Origin: an uncultured Sutterella sp.
GTDB lineage: Bacteria; Pseudomonadota; Gammaproteobacteria; Burkholderiales; Burkholderiaceae_F
Assembly: GCA_900542195.1 (NCBI GenBank)
Contig: UQNA01000004.1
Coordinates: forward strand, 21,594-85,593
Reading direction: 5' to 3'
DNA: 64,000 nucleotides
Below are positions 33,792-42,392 of this stretch, one piece after another (the stretch's first letter is position 1; each line of letters begins with the position of its first letter). Both the position numbers and the translations under genes were made by a program. Under the pieces are notes generated by a model. It was not told the DNA's origin. It searched no databases and worked only from the letters and a program-made list of their open reading frames with translations.

Positions 33792-34541
33792 ATGGGAAAT
33801 GCGACTATGCCTATGATCGAGATAAAAAATGTCAGCAAGTGGTACGGAGACTTTCAGGTTCTCCGCAATTGCTCCACATCGGTCGAAAAAGGCGAAGTTG
33901 TCGTTATCTGCGGGCCTTCCGGCTCCGGAAAATCCACTCTGATTAAGACCGTCAACGCCCTTGAGCCGTTCCAAAGCGGCAGCATTTTCGTAAATGGGGT
34001 CGATGTCGGTGCTCCTAGTGTTGATCTGCCTAAACTGCGCTCTCACGTCGGAATGGTTTTTCAGCATTTCGAACTCTTTCCTCATTTGACCATTTGCGAC
34101 AACCTTACTCTTGCTCAAATGAAGGTTCTGAAAAGAACTCGTGATGAAGCCATTGAAAGAGGATTAAAACTGCTTGATCGAGTCGGTCTCGCCAAGCACG
34201 CCCATAAATTTCCAATGCAGCTGTCGGGTGGTCAGCAGCAGCGAGTCGCCATTGCTCGAGCTCTAGCAATGGATCCGATCTGCATGCTCTTTGACGAACC
34301 GACTTCCGCTCTCGACCCGGAAATGATTAACGAAGTGTTGGATGTTATGGTTGAACTGGCAAAAGAAGGCATGACCATGATGGTAGTGACTCATGAAATG
34401 GGCTTTGCACGTAAAGTTGCAGATAAAGTCGTTTTCATGGATGCAGGCGAAATTGTTGAAGAAGCTCCGAAAGAAGAATTCTTCTCTACCCCGAGAAGCG
34501 AGAGAGCACAGGCTTTCTTAGCAAAAATTCTCAATCATTGA
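33792..34541 (+). CDS. polar amino-acid ABC transporter ATPase, GltL/GlnQ-like
   Basis: A 249-aa ATPase with Walker A GPSGSGKST, Q-loop MVFQHFELFPHLT, signature LSGGQQQRVAIARA, Walker B MLFDEPTSALDPEM and H-loop VTHEMGF. FELFPHLT and the DEPTSALDPEM form are typical for glutamate/glutamine/arginine uptake systems. No permease or binding protein adjoins it, so it must work with subunits encoded elsewhere. Three near-adjacent ATG codons (33792, 33807, 33813) are possible starts, none with a good ribosome site. Confidence 0.88.
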   Translation: MGNATMPMIEIKNVSKWYGDFQVLRNCSTSVEKGEVVVICGPSGSGKSTLIKTVNALEPFQSGSIFVNGVDVGAPSVDLPKLRSHVGMVFQHFELFPHLTICDNLTLAQMKVLKRTRDEAIERGLKLLDRVGLAKHAHKFPMQLSGGQQQRVAIARALAMDPICMLFDEPTSALDPEMINEVLDVMVELAKEGMTMMVVTHEMGFARKVADKVVFMDAGEIVEEAPKEEFFSTPRSERAQAFLAKILNH

Positions 34542-34677
34542 TTGTCTTTTGACTCGGCTCCGGGATAAAGTTTGTCCAAGCTTTTTGTTAATGCTCAAGC
34601 TCAAAAAAATGAGCCTCAGTTTTCAAGTTTTTTTACTAAGTTAAGAGGTCCCTAAGGAGACTTCTTTTCCTCCCGAC

Positions 34678-34683
34678 TATAAT
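34678..34683 (+). promoter_or_regulatory. Candidate -10 box for the kdsD-lpt-rpoN operon
   Basis: A perfect TATAAT lies about 31 nt upstream of the kdsD start. No clear TTGACA-like -35 is seen at 17 nt, so this is a partial match. Confidence 0.35.
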
Positions 34684-34713
34684 TCATCCTTAACCTATTT
34701 TTTTCGAAATAAA

Positions 34714-35697
34714 ATGAACGGAACCTCTTCAACAAAAGGGATCTTCGAACTCGGCAAAGCAGTTCTTCAAGCTGAAGCTCAAGCCATCTGTCATCTCTCT
34801 GACACTCTCAATGAAAACTTCATTAAGGCTGTTCAAATTCTCCTAGCCTGTAAGGGGCGCGTCGTTGTCAGCGGGGTCGGCAAGAGCGGCCATATTGCCC
34901 GCAAGATTGCTGCGACTCTAGCCTCCACCGGTACACCGGCATTTTTTGTTCATGCCGCTGAAGCCGCCCACGGCGACTTGGGAATGATCACCAAGGAAGA
35001 TGTCGTCATTGCTATTTCGTACTCGGGTTCGAGTTCCGAACTTTTGGCGATTGTTCCAACGATTGTTCGAGAGGGCACTCCAATCATCGCCATTACCGGT
35101 TCCGATTCAAATCCGTTAGCCAATCATGCCACGGTTAACCTGAATATTCATGTTGAACGTGAAGCCTGTCCTCTGAATTTAGCACCTACCTCCTCCACTA
35201 CCGTAACCTTGGCTCTCGGGGATGCCTTAGCCGTTGCCTGCTTAGACGCTAAAGGCTTCGGACCGGAAGATTTTGCTAGATCTCATCCGGGCGGTGCTTT
35301 GGGACGCCGCTTACTCACACACGTCAAGGATGTCATGAGAACGGGAGACGATCTTCCGGTAGTTAAAGACAGTGCCTCCGTCCTCGATGCGGTAAAAGAA
35401 ATTACGCGCAAGAAGATTGGCATGACTGCCATCACCAATGATGCCAATGAAGTCGTCGGAATCTTCACTGAAGGCGACTTAAGAAGACTCATTGAAAAAG
35501 TCGGCGATATTCGTCCAATCTCTATCGCTTCAGTTATGACTAAACATCCGTCAACAACAACTGCAGATGCCTTAGCAATGGAAGCTGCCAAAGTCCTTGA
35601 AACAACTTTGCGCAATCAACTTCTGGTGGTAGATAAAGACAACAAGCTTATCGGCGCCCTCCACATTCACGATCTCATGACTGCAAAGGTGATCTAA
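34714..35697 (+). CDS. kdsD: arabinose-5-phosphate isomerase
   Basis: A 327-aa KpsF/GutQ-type enzyme that converts ribulose 5-phosphate to arabinose 5-phosphate, the first step to Kdo for lipopolysaccharide. It has an N-terminal SIS domain (about 40-185, GRVVVSGVGKSGHIARKIAATLASTGTP, SYSGSSSEL) followed by paired CBS domains (about 210-327, MRTGDDLP, VGIFTEGDLRR). It opens a block leading through kdsC and lptCAB to rpoN; the stop overlaps the kdsC start by one base (TAATG). Confidence 0.95.
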   Translation: MNGTSSTKGIFELGKAVLQAEAQAICHLSDTLNENFIKAVQILLACKGRVVVSGVGKSGHIARKIAATLASTGTPAFFVHAAEAAHGDLGMITKEDVVIAISYSGSSSELLAIVPTIVREGTPIIAITGSDSNPLANHATVNLNIHVEREACPLNLAPTSSTTVTLALGDALAVACLDAKGFGPEDFARSHPGGALGRRLLTHVKDVMRTGDDLPVVKDSASVLDAVKEITRKKIGMTAITNDANEVVGIFTEGDLRRLIEKVGDIRPISIASVMTKHPSTTTADALAMEAAKVLETTLRNQLLVVDKDNKLIGALHIHDLMTAKVI

Positions 35698-36227
35698 TGG
35701 AAATCCAAGAAATTGCTAAACAGGTAAAGCTAGTTATTCTTGATGTCGACGGCGTCCTGAGCGACGGCTGCATCAATATCAGCGGAGACGGAGAGCTTTT
35801 TAAATCTTTCTTTGTACGTGACGGATTGGGAATTAAATTTCTTCAAGACGCCGGCATTGCGGTGGCTATTTGTACCGGCCGCACTTCCGATATCGTCGAA
35901 GAAAGAGCAAGAGAGCTCGGCATCAAGCTCGTCATGCAGGGCGAGAAAGACAAACGGGTCGGTTTTACCAACATTTGCATCCAAGCCAATGTTGAACCGC
36001 AAAATGTTGCCTACATGGGCGACGATATTCCGGACCTCTGCTTGTTCCCGTTAGTCGGTTTAGCATGTGCTCCGTGTGATGCCGCACCAATCGCGTTATC
36101 GAAAGCGACTTGGGTCTCCAAATATCCGGGCGGCAGAGGGGCAGTTCGCGAATTAGCCGAATTTATTCTAAACTCACAGGATAAGTTTGCTTCCGTTGTT
36201 CAAAAACGCTTTGGGATTGAAATCTAG
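35697..36227 (+). CDS. kdsC: 3-deoxy-D-manno-octulosonate 8-phosphate phosphatase
   Basis: A 176-aa C0-type HAD phosphatase that frees Kdo from Kdo-8-phosphate. The nucleophile motif is LDVDGVLSDG (about residues 14-23), with TGR (about 61) and the Mg2+-binding MGDDIPDLCLF near 106. Its small size without a cap domain fits tetrameric KdsC. It starts inside the kdsD stop codon and is followed 3 bp later by lptC. Confidence 0.95.
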   Translation: MEIQEIAKQVKLVILDVDGVLSDGCINISGDGELFKSFFVRDGLGIKFLQDAGIAVAICTGRTSDIVEERARELGIKLVMQGEKDKRVGFTNICIQANVEPQNVAYMGDDIPDLCLFPLVGLACAPCDAAPIALSKATWVSKYPGGRGAVRELAEFILNSQDKFASVVQKRFGIEI

Positions 36228-36230
36228 TTA

Positions 36231-36848
36231 ATGAGAGATCGTCTTACTTCCATCATCGCTGTCGCACTCCTGCTTACCTTGGTAGGCATGAGCTATTGGT
36301 ATTCCGTTAAAGCAGAAATGGAAGGCCAAGGGCATCTCTCCGATCTAAATTCTCCGGACTTTATCGCTCACGATATTACGGTGACCAAATTTGATAAATC
36401 CGGGGGAGCTTCTTATAAAGTATTTGCTAAAAGAATAGATCACTATTCTGACGGTCATGCCACAGCTGAATTTCCCGAGTACTATTCCCTCAACCCAAAC
36501 GAGCCTCAGGTAACGGCCCGTTCTGATTCCGGGGAAATGGTCTCCGGCGGAGAAACACTTCATTTCTATAACAATGTTGATATCCGTCAGCAAGCACACG
36601 GCGACAAGCCTGCGAGCCGTTTAGAAACAAGCCAGCTTGACGCCTACCCTGATGAAGATGTTTACTCTTCTGACAAACCGGTCACTCTGACCAGAGGAAG
36701 CGACGTCTCCAGAGGCATCGGAATGGACTTTGACAATGTTGAACGTACTTTCAAACTGCGTTCAAGGGTTCAAAGCGAATTTATGCCCCGCTCTATTCAA
36801 TCCGGTCTGAATAAGAACGAAAACCAAACTTCGGGAAACGCTCAGTAA
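36231..36848 (+). CDS. lptC: LPS export system protein LptC
   Basis: A 205-aa bitopic protein: one N-terminal transmembrane helix (about residues 6-25), then a periplasmic beta-jellyroll. The segments ADFIAHDITVTKF-like PDFIAHDITV and YKVFAKRIDHYSDGHA are typical of LptC, which receives lipopolysaccharide from LptBFG and hands it to LptA. It begins 3 bp after kdsC, so it is co-translated. A 119-bp gap separates it from lptA, the only sizeable gap in the block. Confidence 0.88.
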   Translation: MRDRLTSIIAVALLLTLVGMSYWYSVKAEMEGQGHLSDLNSPDFIAHDITVTKFDKSGGASYKVFAKRIDHYSDGHATAEFPEYYSLNPNEPQVTARSDSGEMVSGGETLHFYNNVDIRQQAHGDKPASRLETSQLDAYPDEDVYSSDKPVTLTRGSDVSRGIGMDFDNVERTFKLRSRVQSEFMPRSIQSGLNKNENQTSGNAQ

Positions 36849-36967
36849 CTCTTGCCGGTTCATATCTGCAACAACAAATCGAGAGAAGTCTTTTCTACCA
36901 ACTTTTCAAAAAGAAATTACAATAGACAAGATTTACGAGAATTGGACAACTATATAAAGCCACTAAA

Positions 36968-37567
36968 ATGAACTTCCAGCGTATTAGTTTTGCCGTAGCC
37001 CTAACTCTAATGCTCCCGATGATATCTTTTGCAGAATCGGGAGACTCTGACAAACCCGTACAGATATTCTCTGACAAGTTCGATGGGGACGATGTTAAGC
37101 AAGTGGCTATCTACACAGGCAACGTGGCAGTTCACCAAGGCACTTTAGAGATTCATGGTGCTAAGCTTGTCTTGTCCATTGACCCTCAAGGCTTCCGTCA
37201 TGCTGTTATGACCCCGGAAAAAGGGAAGCTGGTCCGGTTTAAACAAAGACGCGATCAGCAGACGCCCGGCGTAGAAGAATGGATGCACGGAGAGGGAGAT
37301 AAGCTTACTTATAACGAAAAATCTAATCAGTTGATTCTCACCAACAACGCCGAAGTCTTCAGAACAGAAAACGGAGTACTCAAAGATCGCAGCCGCGGTG
37401 TCCGCATTGTCTACAACATGACAAACTCCACCGCAGATATTACCGGCGACAAGTCCCGCGGTTCTGCCGGCCGTGTAAGCACGGTCATTGCTCCGAGAGA
37501 CTCTTCTGCCAGCCCAGCTCGCTCCAAAGGCGTTGAACTTGAACGTAACACGAGAATTACTCAATGA
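36968..37567 (+). CDS. lptA: LPS transport periplasmic protein LptA
   Basis: A 199-aa periplasmic bridge protein with a Sec signal peptide (cut near residue 22, SFA). The OstA-like beta-jellyroll is marked by QIFSDKFDGDDVKQVAIYTGNV, VHQGTLEIHGAKL and KLTYNEKSNQLILTNNAEV. It shuttles lipopolysaccharide from LptC to LptD. The C-terminal tail is basic and unstructured. Its stop overlaps the lptB start (ATGA). The gap upstream, with an AT-rich TATATAAA stretch, may hold a second promoter, as is known for E. coli lptA. Confidence 0.9.
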   Translation: MNFQRISFAVALTLMLPMISFAESGDSDKPVQIFSDKFDGDDVKQVAIYTGNVAVHQGTLEIHGAKLVLSIDPQGFRHAVMTPEKGKLVRFKQRRDQQTPGVEEWMHGEGDKLTYNEKSNQLILTNNAEVFRTENGVLKDRSRGVRIVYNMTNSTADITGDKSRGSAGRVSTVIAPRDSSASPARSKGVELERNTRITQ

Positions 37568-38334
37568 CGGAAGAACGTAAAGATGACGACACCCGCAGTG
37601 TCCTAGAAGCTGTCAATTTAAAAAAGATTTACGGCAACCGTACTGTTGTTAAAGACGTCTCCATCAGCGTTAAGAGCGGTGAAGTCGTAGGACTTTTGGG
37701 CCCGAACGGCGCAGGCAAAACCACCACCTTTTACATGATTGTCGGTCTTGTCTCTACCAATGGCGGTTCTATCCTCTTAAACGGCAAGTCTATTCAGCAT
37801 TTGCCGATTTATAAGAGATCCAGACTCGGGGTGACATATCTTCCTCAGGAAAACAGCGTATTCCGTTCACTAACTGTGGAAGAAAACATCCAGGCTATTT
37901 TGGAACTTCAAGTCAATCCTGACGGTTCCAAGCTGAGTTCTAAGGAAATTAAAGAAGAATTAGAAAAGCTTCTCAATGAACTTCAGATTGTTAACATCCG
38001 CAAGAGTATTGCTTCCACTGTTTCCGGAGGTGAAAGAAGAAGAACGGAAATTGCACGTGCTTTGGCAGCTAGACCGCGCTTTATTCTGCTGGATGAACCT
38101 TTTGCCGGTGTCGACCCAATTGCCGTTATTGAAATTCAGAGAATCGTCCACTTCCTCAAAGAAAGAGGCATTGGCGTTCTTATCACTGACCATAACGTCC
38201 GTGAAACTTTGGGCATATGCGATCACGCTTACATTATCAGCGACGGTACCGTCTTAGCCTCCGGCAAACCTGAAGCCATTATCGAAAACGAACTTGTCCG
38301 TAAAGCTTACTTAGGCAAGAATTTCCGTATGTAA
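37564..38334 (+). CDS. lptB: LPS export ABC transporter ATPase LptB
   Basis: A 256-aa ATPase that powers lipopolysaccharide extraction by LptFG. Walker A GPNGAGKTT, signature SGGERRRTEIARA, Walker B FILLDEPFAGVDP and the H-loop TDHNVRET are the exact LptB-type motifs. An N-terminal acidic extension of about 14 residues precedes the usual start. It overlaps lptA by 4 bp and ends 3 bp before rpoN, the typical proteobacterial arrangement. Confidence 0.96.
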   Translation: MTEERKDDDTRSVLEAVNLKKIYGNRTVVKDVSISVKSGEVVGLLGPNGAGKTTTFYMIVGLVSTNGGSILLNGKSIQHLPIYKRSRLGVTYLPQENSVFRSLTVEENIQAILELQVNPDGSKLSSKEIKEELEKLLNELQIVNIRKSIASTVSGGERRRTEIARALAARPRFILLDEPFAGVDPIAVIEIQRIVHFLKERGIGVLITDHNVRETLGICDHAYIISDGTVLASGKPEAIIENELVRKAYLGKNFRM

Positions 38335-38337
38335 ATC

Positions 38338-39702
38338 ATGCAGATCGGTCTATCTTTAAAGCAGACTCAAAAACTTGCGCTAACTCCGCAGTTGCAGCAG
38401 GCTTTAAAGATTCTTCAGCTGCCTACGCAGGAACTTATCCAGGAGATTTCCACTCAGCTCCAAGAAAATCCTTTTCTTACGGCAGAAGAAAGTTCCTCCG
38501 AGGAACAAGAAGCAGAAAGGGAAGACAAAGGAGAACTGCTTTGGGAGTCCGGATTTCGAGCCGAGGTTGAAGAGGAAGATTGGGATTGGGAAGAGGCTCC
38601 TCAGTCTCTGACCTCCTATCTTCTGGAACAGCTGTCCTGCTTAAAAATCACTCTTGAGGAAAGTCTGAGAGTTCAATGGATTATCGGCGCCTTAGATTCC
38701 CGAGGACTGCTGACAGAAAGTATTGAAGGAATCAAAGACTCTTTTCCGGCAGAGAACAATTTTTCGCTCGAAGATTGGAAAAATTCTCTCCATCTTCTTC
38801 AGACCTTTGATCCTGCCGGTATAGGAGCAAAAGATTGCCTGGAAGTACTTTCTCTTCAAATCAACGGCCTTCTGCTTCGCAAAGAGATTGAAAAAAACAC
38901 GGCTGATTTAGCTCTTCGCATCATTGAAAGCCATCTTGAACAGGTCGCAAAACGTCAGCTAGAGAAGCTAAAGAAGACCTTAGACTGCAATGAACAGGAG
39001 CTCGAAGAAGCTTTGTATGTTATTTCGCATCTTGACCCTCGGCCAACTTCTCGATTTTCTAACCCTGAGATCAATTTTGTTCTCCCCGAAATCAAAGTTG
39101 AAAAGGTCAAAGGGGAGTGGAAACCGAAACTAATTCGAAATGCTCCAAAAATTTCTCTGAACCGAATGTATGCAGATGCTTTTTCCAGCACGCAAACTGA
39201 AAGAGACACCAAAATTTGGCAAGGGCGTTTAGAAGAAGCCCGTCAATTTATTAAAAGCGTTGAGCAAAGACAAACCACATTGCTTAACGTTTCCGAACTC
39301 ATTGTTAATCGGCAGAGAGATTTCTTTGAAACCGGCCCGGAAAAACTCAAACCTTTGGTGCTTCGAGAAATCGCCGATGAGTTAGGAATTCATGAATCAA
39401 CCGTCTCCCGTATTACAACAGGGAAATATTTAATTTGTTCCCGCGGAACTTTTGAACTGAAATACTTTTTTTCTTCATCGCACTTTACCGCGGGAAAATC
39501 TGATGAAGAAGTTTCGGCTTCGGCTATTAAAGCTGAGCTGAAGAAGATAATTCTCGGGGAAAACCCATTAAAGCCCTTGTCTGATGCCAAACTTTCTCAG
39601 CTCCTAGAGCAGAAGGGGTTTACAGTGGCCCGCAGAACCGTTGCGAAATATAGAGAAGCACTCGGTTTGCCCCCTGCGTCGCTAAGAAAACGATGCCAAT
39701 GA
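38338..39702 (+). CDS. rpoN: RNA polymerase sigma-54 factor
   Basis: A 454-aa sigma-54. Region I (LSLKQTQKLALTPQLQQALK) interacts with enhancer-binding proteins; an acidic Glu-rich linker follows (about 50-90); the core-binding and helix-turn-helix regions include LREIADELGIHESTVSR; and the RpoN box reads ARRTVAKYREALGLPPAS near the C terminus, close to the ARRTVAKYRE consensus. It is a little shorter than E. coli RpoN (477 aa). It begins 3 bp after lptB without its own obvious ribosome site. Confidence 0.96.
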   Translation: MQIGLSLKQTQKLALTPQLQQALKILQLPTQELIQEISTQLQENPFLTAEESSSEEQEAEREDKGELLWESGFRAEVEEEDWDWEEAPQSLTSYLLEQLSCLKITLEESLRVQWIIGALDSRGLLTESIEGIKDSFPAENNFSLEDWKNSLHLLQTFDPAGIGAKDCLEVLSLQINGLLLRKEIEKNTADLALRIIESHLEQVAKRQLEKLKKTLDCNEQELEEALYVISHLDPRPTSRFSNPEINFVLPEIKVEKVKGEWKPKLIRNAPKISLNRMYADAFSSTQTERDTKIWQGRLEEARQFIKSVEQRQTTLLNVSELIVNRQRDFFETGPEKLKPLVLREIADELGIHESTVSRITTGKYLICSRGTFELKYFFSSSHFTAGKSDEEVSASAIKAELKKIILGENPLKPLSDAKLSQLLEQKGFTVARRTVAKYREALGLPPASLRKRCQ

Positions 39703-39737
39703 ATTAGAATAAAGTTCGACCATATTGAGTCCGTAAA

Positions 39738-40211
39738 ATGATTAAACTTTGTGCCCTTTTAAAACCCGAAAATATTCTTCTGGGTATATCTGCCTCAAGT
39801 AAAAAAAGAATTCTTGAGTTAGGAGCCCAGACTTTAAGCCTGCTCTACAACCTGGACAAAAAAGCAATTTTTGACGGTTTAAATGCACGTGAACGTTTAG
39901 GTTCCACTTATTTAGGTTATGGACTAGCGGTACCTCACTGCCGGATGAAAGACCTGGATCAGCCACGGGCTCTGTTTATTCGATTAAATGATCGTCTCGA
40001 AAACAGTCCCGAATCCGAACCAATCGAAGCCTTCTTTTTTCTGCTCGTTCCCGAAGAAGCAACGGACGAACATCTTCAGATCCTTGCTCAAATCTCAGAA
40101 ATTTTCTCTGACGAAAAAGAAAGAGAGAAACTGAAGGAAGCATCCACCGTTGCTGAATTTGCGGAAGAAATCGATAAATGGTGTGCTCAGCATCCCGACC
40201 AAGAACAATAG
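39738..40211 (+). CDS. ptsN: nitrogen-PTS EIIA component
   Basis: A 157-aa EIIA-Ntr protein, the output domain of the nitrogen phosphotransferase system. The phosphorylated histidine lies in GLAVPHCRM (His67). The family regulates potassium transport, sigma-54 genes and metabolism rather than transporting sugar. It sits between rpoN and hprK, the usual order in betaproteobacteria. No HPr or EI gene is in the window. Confidence 0.93.
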   Translation: MIKLCALLKPENILLGISASSKKRILELGAQTLSLLYNLDKKAIFDGLNARERLGSTYLGYGLAVPHCRMKDLDQPRALFIRLNDRLENSPESEPIEAFFFLLVPEEATDEHLQILAQISEIFSDEKEREKLKEASTVAEFAEEIDKWCAQHPDQEQ

Positions 40212-40226
40212 GAGCGTAAGCAGGCT

Positions 40227-41159
40227 ATGGCTACATATGAAGAACTAATCAAACTTTGCAGCAAAAAATTCAAGCTCCAATGGCTTTACGGTAAGAATCA
40301 AAACGGAAGAAACTTTCTTTCAGACGCCCAAAGCTCTCATTATCCTTCTTTGTATGTCGGGTTCCTTAACATCATCCACCCAGAGCGTCTTCACATTATC
40401 GGCGCGCCCGAGGTCGCCTTCCTACAAGGCCTTTCAGTTCCGGACAGACTAGGCATCGTTCAGCAATTCAGAAAAAACAATAGCCTCGGTTTTGTTATCT
40501 GTAAGGATTTAGAGCTCCCTGAAGACTTTGTACGAGCTGTGATTGAAGAAAACATTCCTTTCTTCACTTCTGATGCATGTGCAGAGGACACCTTAACGAA
40601 TATCCGCCACAACATGGTTCGTTTGGCGGCTCCTTCGTGCTCTATGCATGGCGTGTTCATGGATGTGTTCGGGATAGGCGTTCTAATGACCGGACAGAGC
40701 GGCATCGGTAAAAGCGAATTGGGTTTGGAACTAGTCACTCGAGGCCACGGTCTCGTGGCAGATGATGTTGTGGACTTTATTCAAAGAGGACCTAATCAGA
40801 TTGAAGGTTCTGCTCCTGCTCTGCTGGCCAACTTGTTAGAAGTTCGCGGAATCGGTCTTCTCGATGTCAAAACCATCTTCGGAGAAACCTCCGTCAGAAG
40901 AAAGATGAAGCTTGATCTGGTGGCTGAATTAAAACAGTTCGAGCAAGGTGAACTAATGGATCGTCTGCCGGAAACCGAGCTATATACAGAAATTCTTGGC
41001 CAGCAGGTACGTACCATGATTATTCCGGTCGGCGGCGGCAGAAACTTAGCTGTCTTGGTTGAAGCGGCGGTAAGAAGCGCTATTCTTCAGAAACGGGGCA
41101 TCAATACCATTCAAGAATTCTTCAATCGTCAGCGAGAGTTGATGGAAAAAGAAGATTAA
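40227..41159 (+). CDS. hprK: HPr kinase/phosphorylase
   Basis: A 310-aa HprK/P that phosphorylates or dephosphorylates HPr on serine. The C-terminal P-loop is GQSGIGKS (about 156-163); capping residues are HGLVADD (His174 to Asp180) and MHGVFMDVFG (His141); the HPrK signature LLEVRGIGLLDV follows. In betaproteobacteria it is found in the rpoN-ptsN cluster. A strong terminator closes the operon. Confidence 0.95.
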   Translation: MATYEELIKLCSKKFKLQWLYGKNQNGRNFLSDAQSSHYPSLYVGFLNIIHPERLHIIGAPEVAFLQGLSVPDRLGIVQQFRKNNSLGFVICKDLELPEDFVRAVIEENIPFFTSDACAEDTLTNIRHNMVRLAAPSCSMHGVFMDVFGIGVLMTGQSGIGKSELGLELVTRGHGLVADDVVDFIQRGPNQIEGSAPALLANLLEVRGIGLLDVKTIFGETSVRRKMKLDLVAELKQFEQGELMDRLPETELYTEILGQQVRTMIIPVGGGRNLAVLVEAAVRSAILQKRGINTIQEFFNRQRELMEKED

Positions 41160-41186
41160 GGTTGAGACACAGCACATAAATTTAGA

Positions 41187-41220
41187 GGGACCGTCCGAAA
41201 GGCGGTCCCCCTTTTTCTTG
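41187..41220 (+). terminator. Rho-independent terminator closing the kdsD-hprK operon
   Basis: A stem of 9 pairs (GGGACCG and CC, with one bulged T) closes a GAAA tetraloop and is followed by CTTTTTCTT. It lies about 28 nt after the hprK stop. Confidence 0.88.
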
Positions 41221-41528
41221 GGATTAGGTTATTGTTCTTTCCTAAATTGTTTTTCTTAGAGGATTGATTCACTCTTGAAATGAATTTTAACCACTTACAA
41301 TTATTTAATCATTTGGAACTTTCTCTTAGCTATAAACCCTTATATTTTCTTTCCATCTCGTTGCTTCAATCCTCTTTCTTCTCGTTAATACTCAGATTTT
41401 TGGCAGTTTGACTGATCCGGGAAGAGTAAATTGGAGTAAGAAAGATATTGCAAATTCTCAGAACCTTCTCCTTTCACACTAATATATTCCTGGTTCTGTT
41501 TCGTACGGCGTTTTCATTCGGAGACTCT
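41221..41528 (+). other. AT-rich stretch before rapZ, no clear gene
   Basis: About 310 bases between the hprK terminator and rapZ. No confident promoter, operator or RNA motif was recognised. A 43-codon ORF (41280-41411) starts MNFNHLQLFNHLE and vaguely recalls the N terminus of LysR regulators, but it has no ribosome site (see findings). An in-frame extension of rapZ to 41448 is open but lacks a ribosome site. Confidence 0.5.
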
Positions 41529-42392
41529 ATGCAGCTTATCGTGGTTACCGGCTTATCAGGAAGCGGAAAATCCATTGCTCTTAATCAGCTCGAAGACAGC
41601 GGCTTTTATTGCATTGATAATCTTCCCGCTCCCTTTTTAGAACAAGTCGTTACGCATCTTCAGGCCATCGGCCGAGACAGAATTGCCGTCGCCCTGGACT
41701 CCCGCAGCGATCTTTCCATGGAAGACCTACAGAAGTGCTTTACGACATTGGCTCAACGCGGCGTGGATATGAGAGCTTTATGTCTTACAGCATCTAATGA
41801 TGCTTTGGTGCAGCGATATTCGGAGACACGCCGTCAGCATCCGCTTTCTCAAAAACCGGACTCCGCGCCCGGTACTCTTGTTGAGGCAATTGAGAAAGAA
41901 AGAGAAATGCTCGATCCTTTCCTCCCCTTCTGTCACCTCATTGACACCACGGGACTGCTTCCGAACACTCTTCGCTACTGGGTAAGAAAGTTTGCAGACG
42001 CTAAAGAAGATTCTCTGATTCTGACTTTCGAATCTTTCGGATTTAAACGAGGAATCCCCTTGGCAAGCGATCTGGTTTTTGACGTCCGTTGTCTTCCGAA
42101 TCCTTACTGGGAAGAAGAGCTCCGTCCCTACACAGGCAAAGATAAGCCAATCATTGAGTATTTGCAGAAGTTTCCGGACGTCGAAGAAATGGTCAACGAT
42201 ATTGATGCATTCGTCACTAAATGGCTGCCGAAATACCGCGCTCAGAACCGTCACTATCTCACGGTTTCTATCGGCTGCACCGGAGGCCAGCATCGCTCCG
42301 TATATATTGCAGAAACCTTAGCAAAAAGGTTTAAAGAAAGATACGATGGGATTGTCCTGCGTCATCGAACTCTCGATGCACTAGGCAAGTAA
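41529..42392 (+). CDS. rapZ: RNase adapter / nucleotide-binding protein RapZ
   Basis: A 287-aa P-loop protein. Walker A is TGLSGSGKS near the start (about 7-15), the C-terminal half carries YLTVSIGCTGGQHRSVYIAE. RapZ in E. coli directs RNase E to the small RNA GlmZ and tunes glucosamine-6-phosphate synthase; in other bacteria the role is less clear. The start at 41529 is chosen because GGAG lies 6 nt upstream and MQLIVVTGLSGSGKS matches the family. Its 3' end overlaps the convergent mutY gene by 12 bp. Confidence 0.94.
   Translation: MQLIVVTGLSGSGKSIALNQLEDSGFYCIDNLPAPFLEQVVTHLQAIGRDRIAVALDSRSDLSMEDLQKCFTTLAQRGVDMRALCLTASNDALVQRYSETRRQHPLSQKPDSAPGTLVEAIEKEREMLDPFLPFCHLIDTTGLLPNTLRYWVRKFADAKEDSLILTFESFGFKRGIPLASDLVFDVRCLPNPYWEEELRPYTGKDKPIIEYLQKFPDVEEMVNDIDAFVTKWLPKYRAQNRHYLTVSIGCTGGQHRSVYIAETLAKRFKERYDGIVLRHRTLDALGK

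Noticed and set aside
41403..41425. Possible sigma-54 promoter (TTGGCAG...) upstream of rapZ
   Set aside because: The GG and GC elements of the -24/-12 consensus are not both present at the right spacing.
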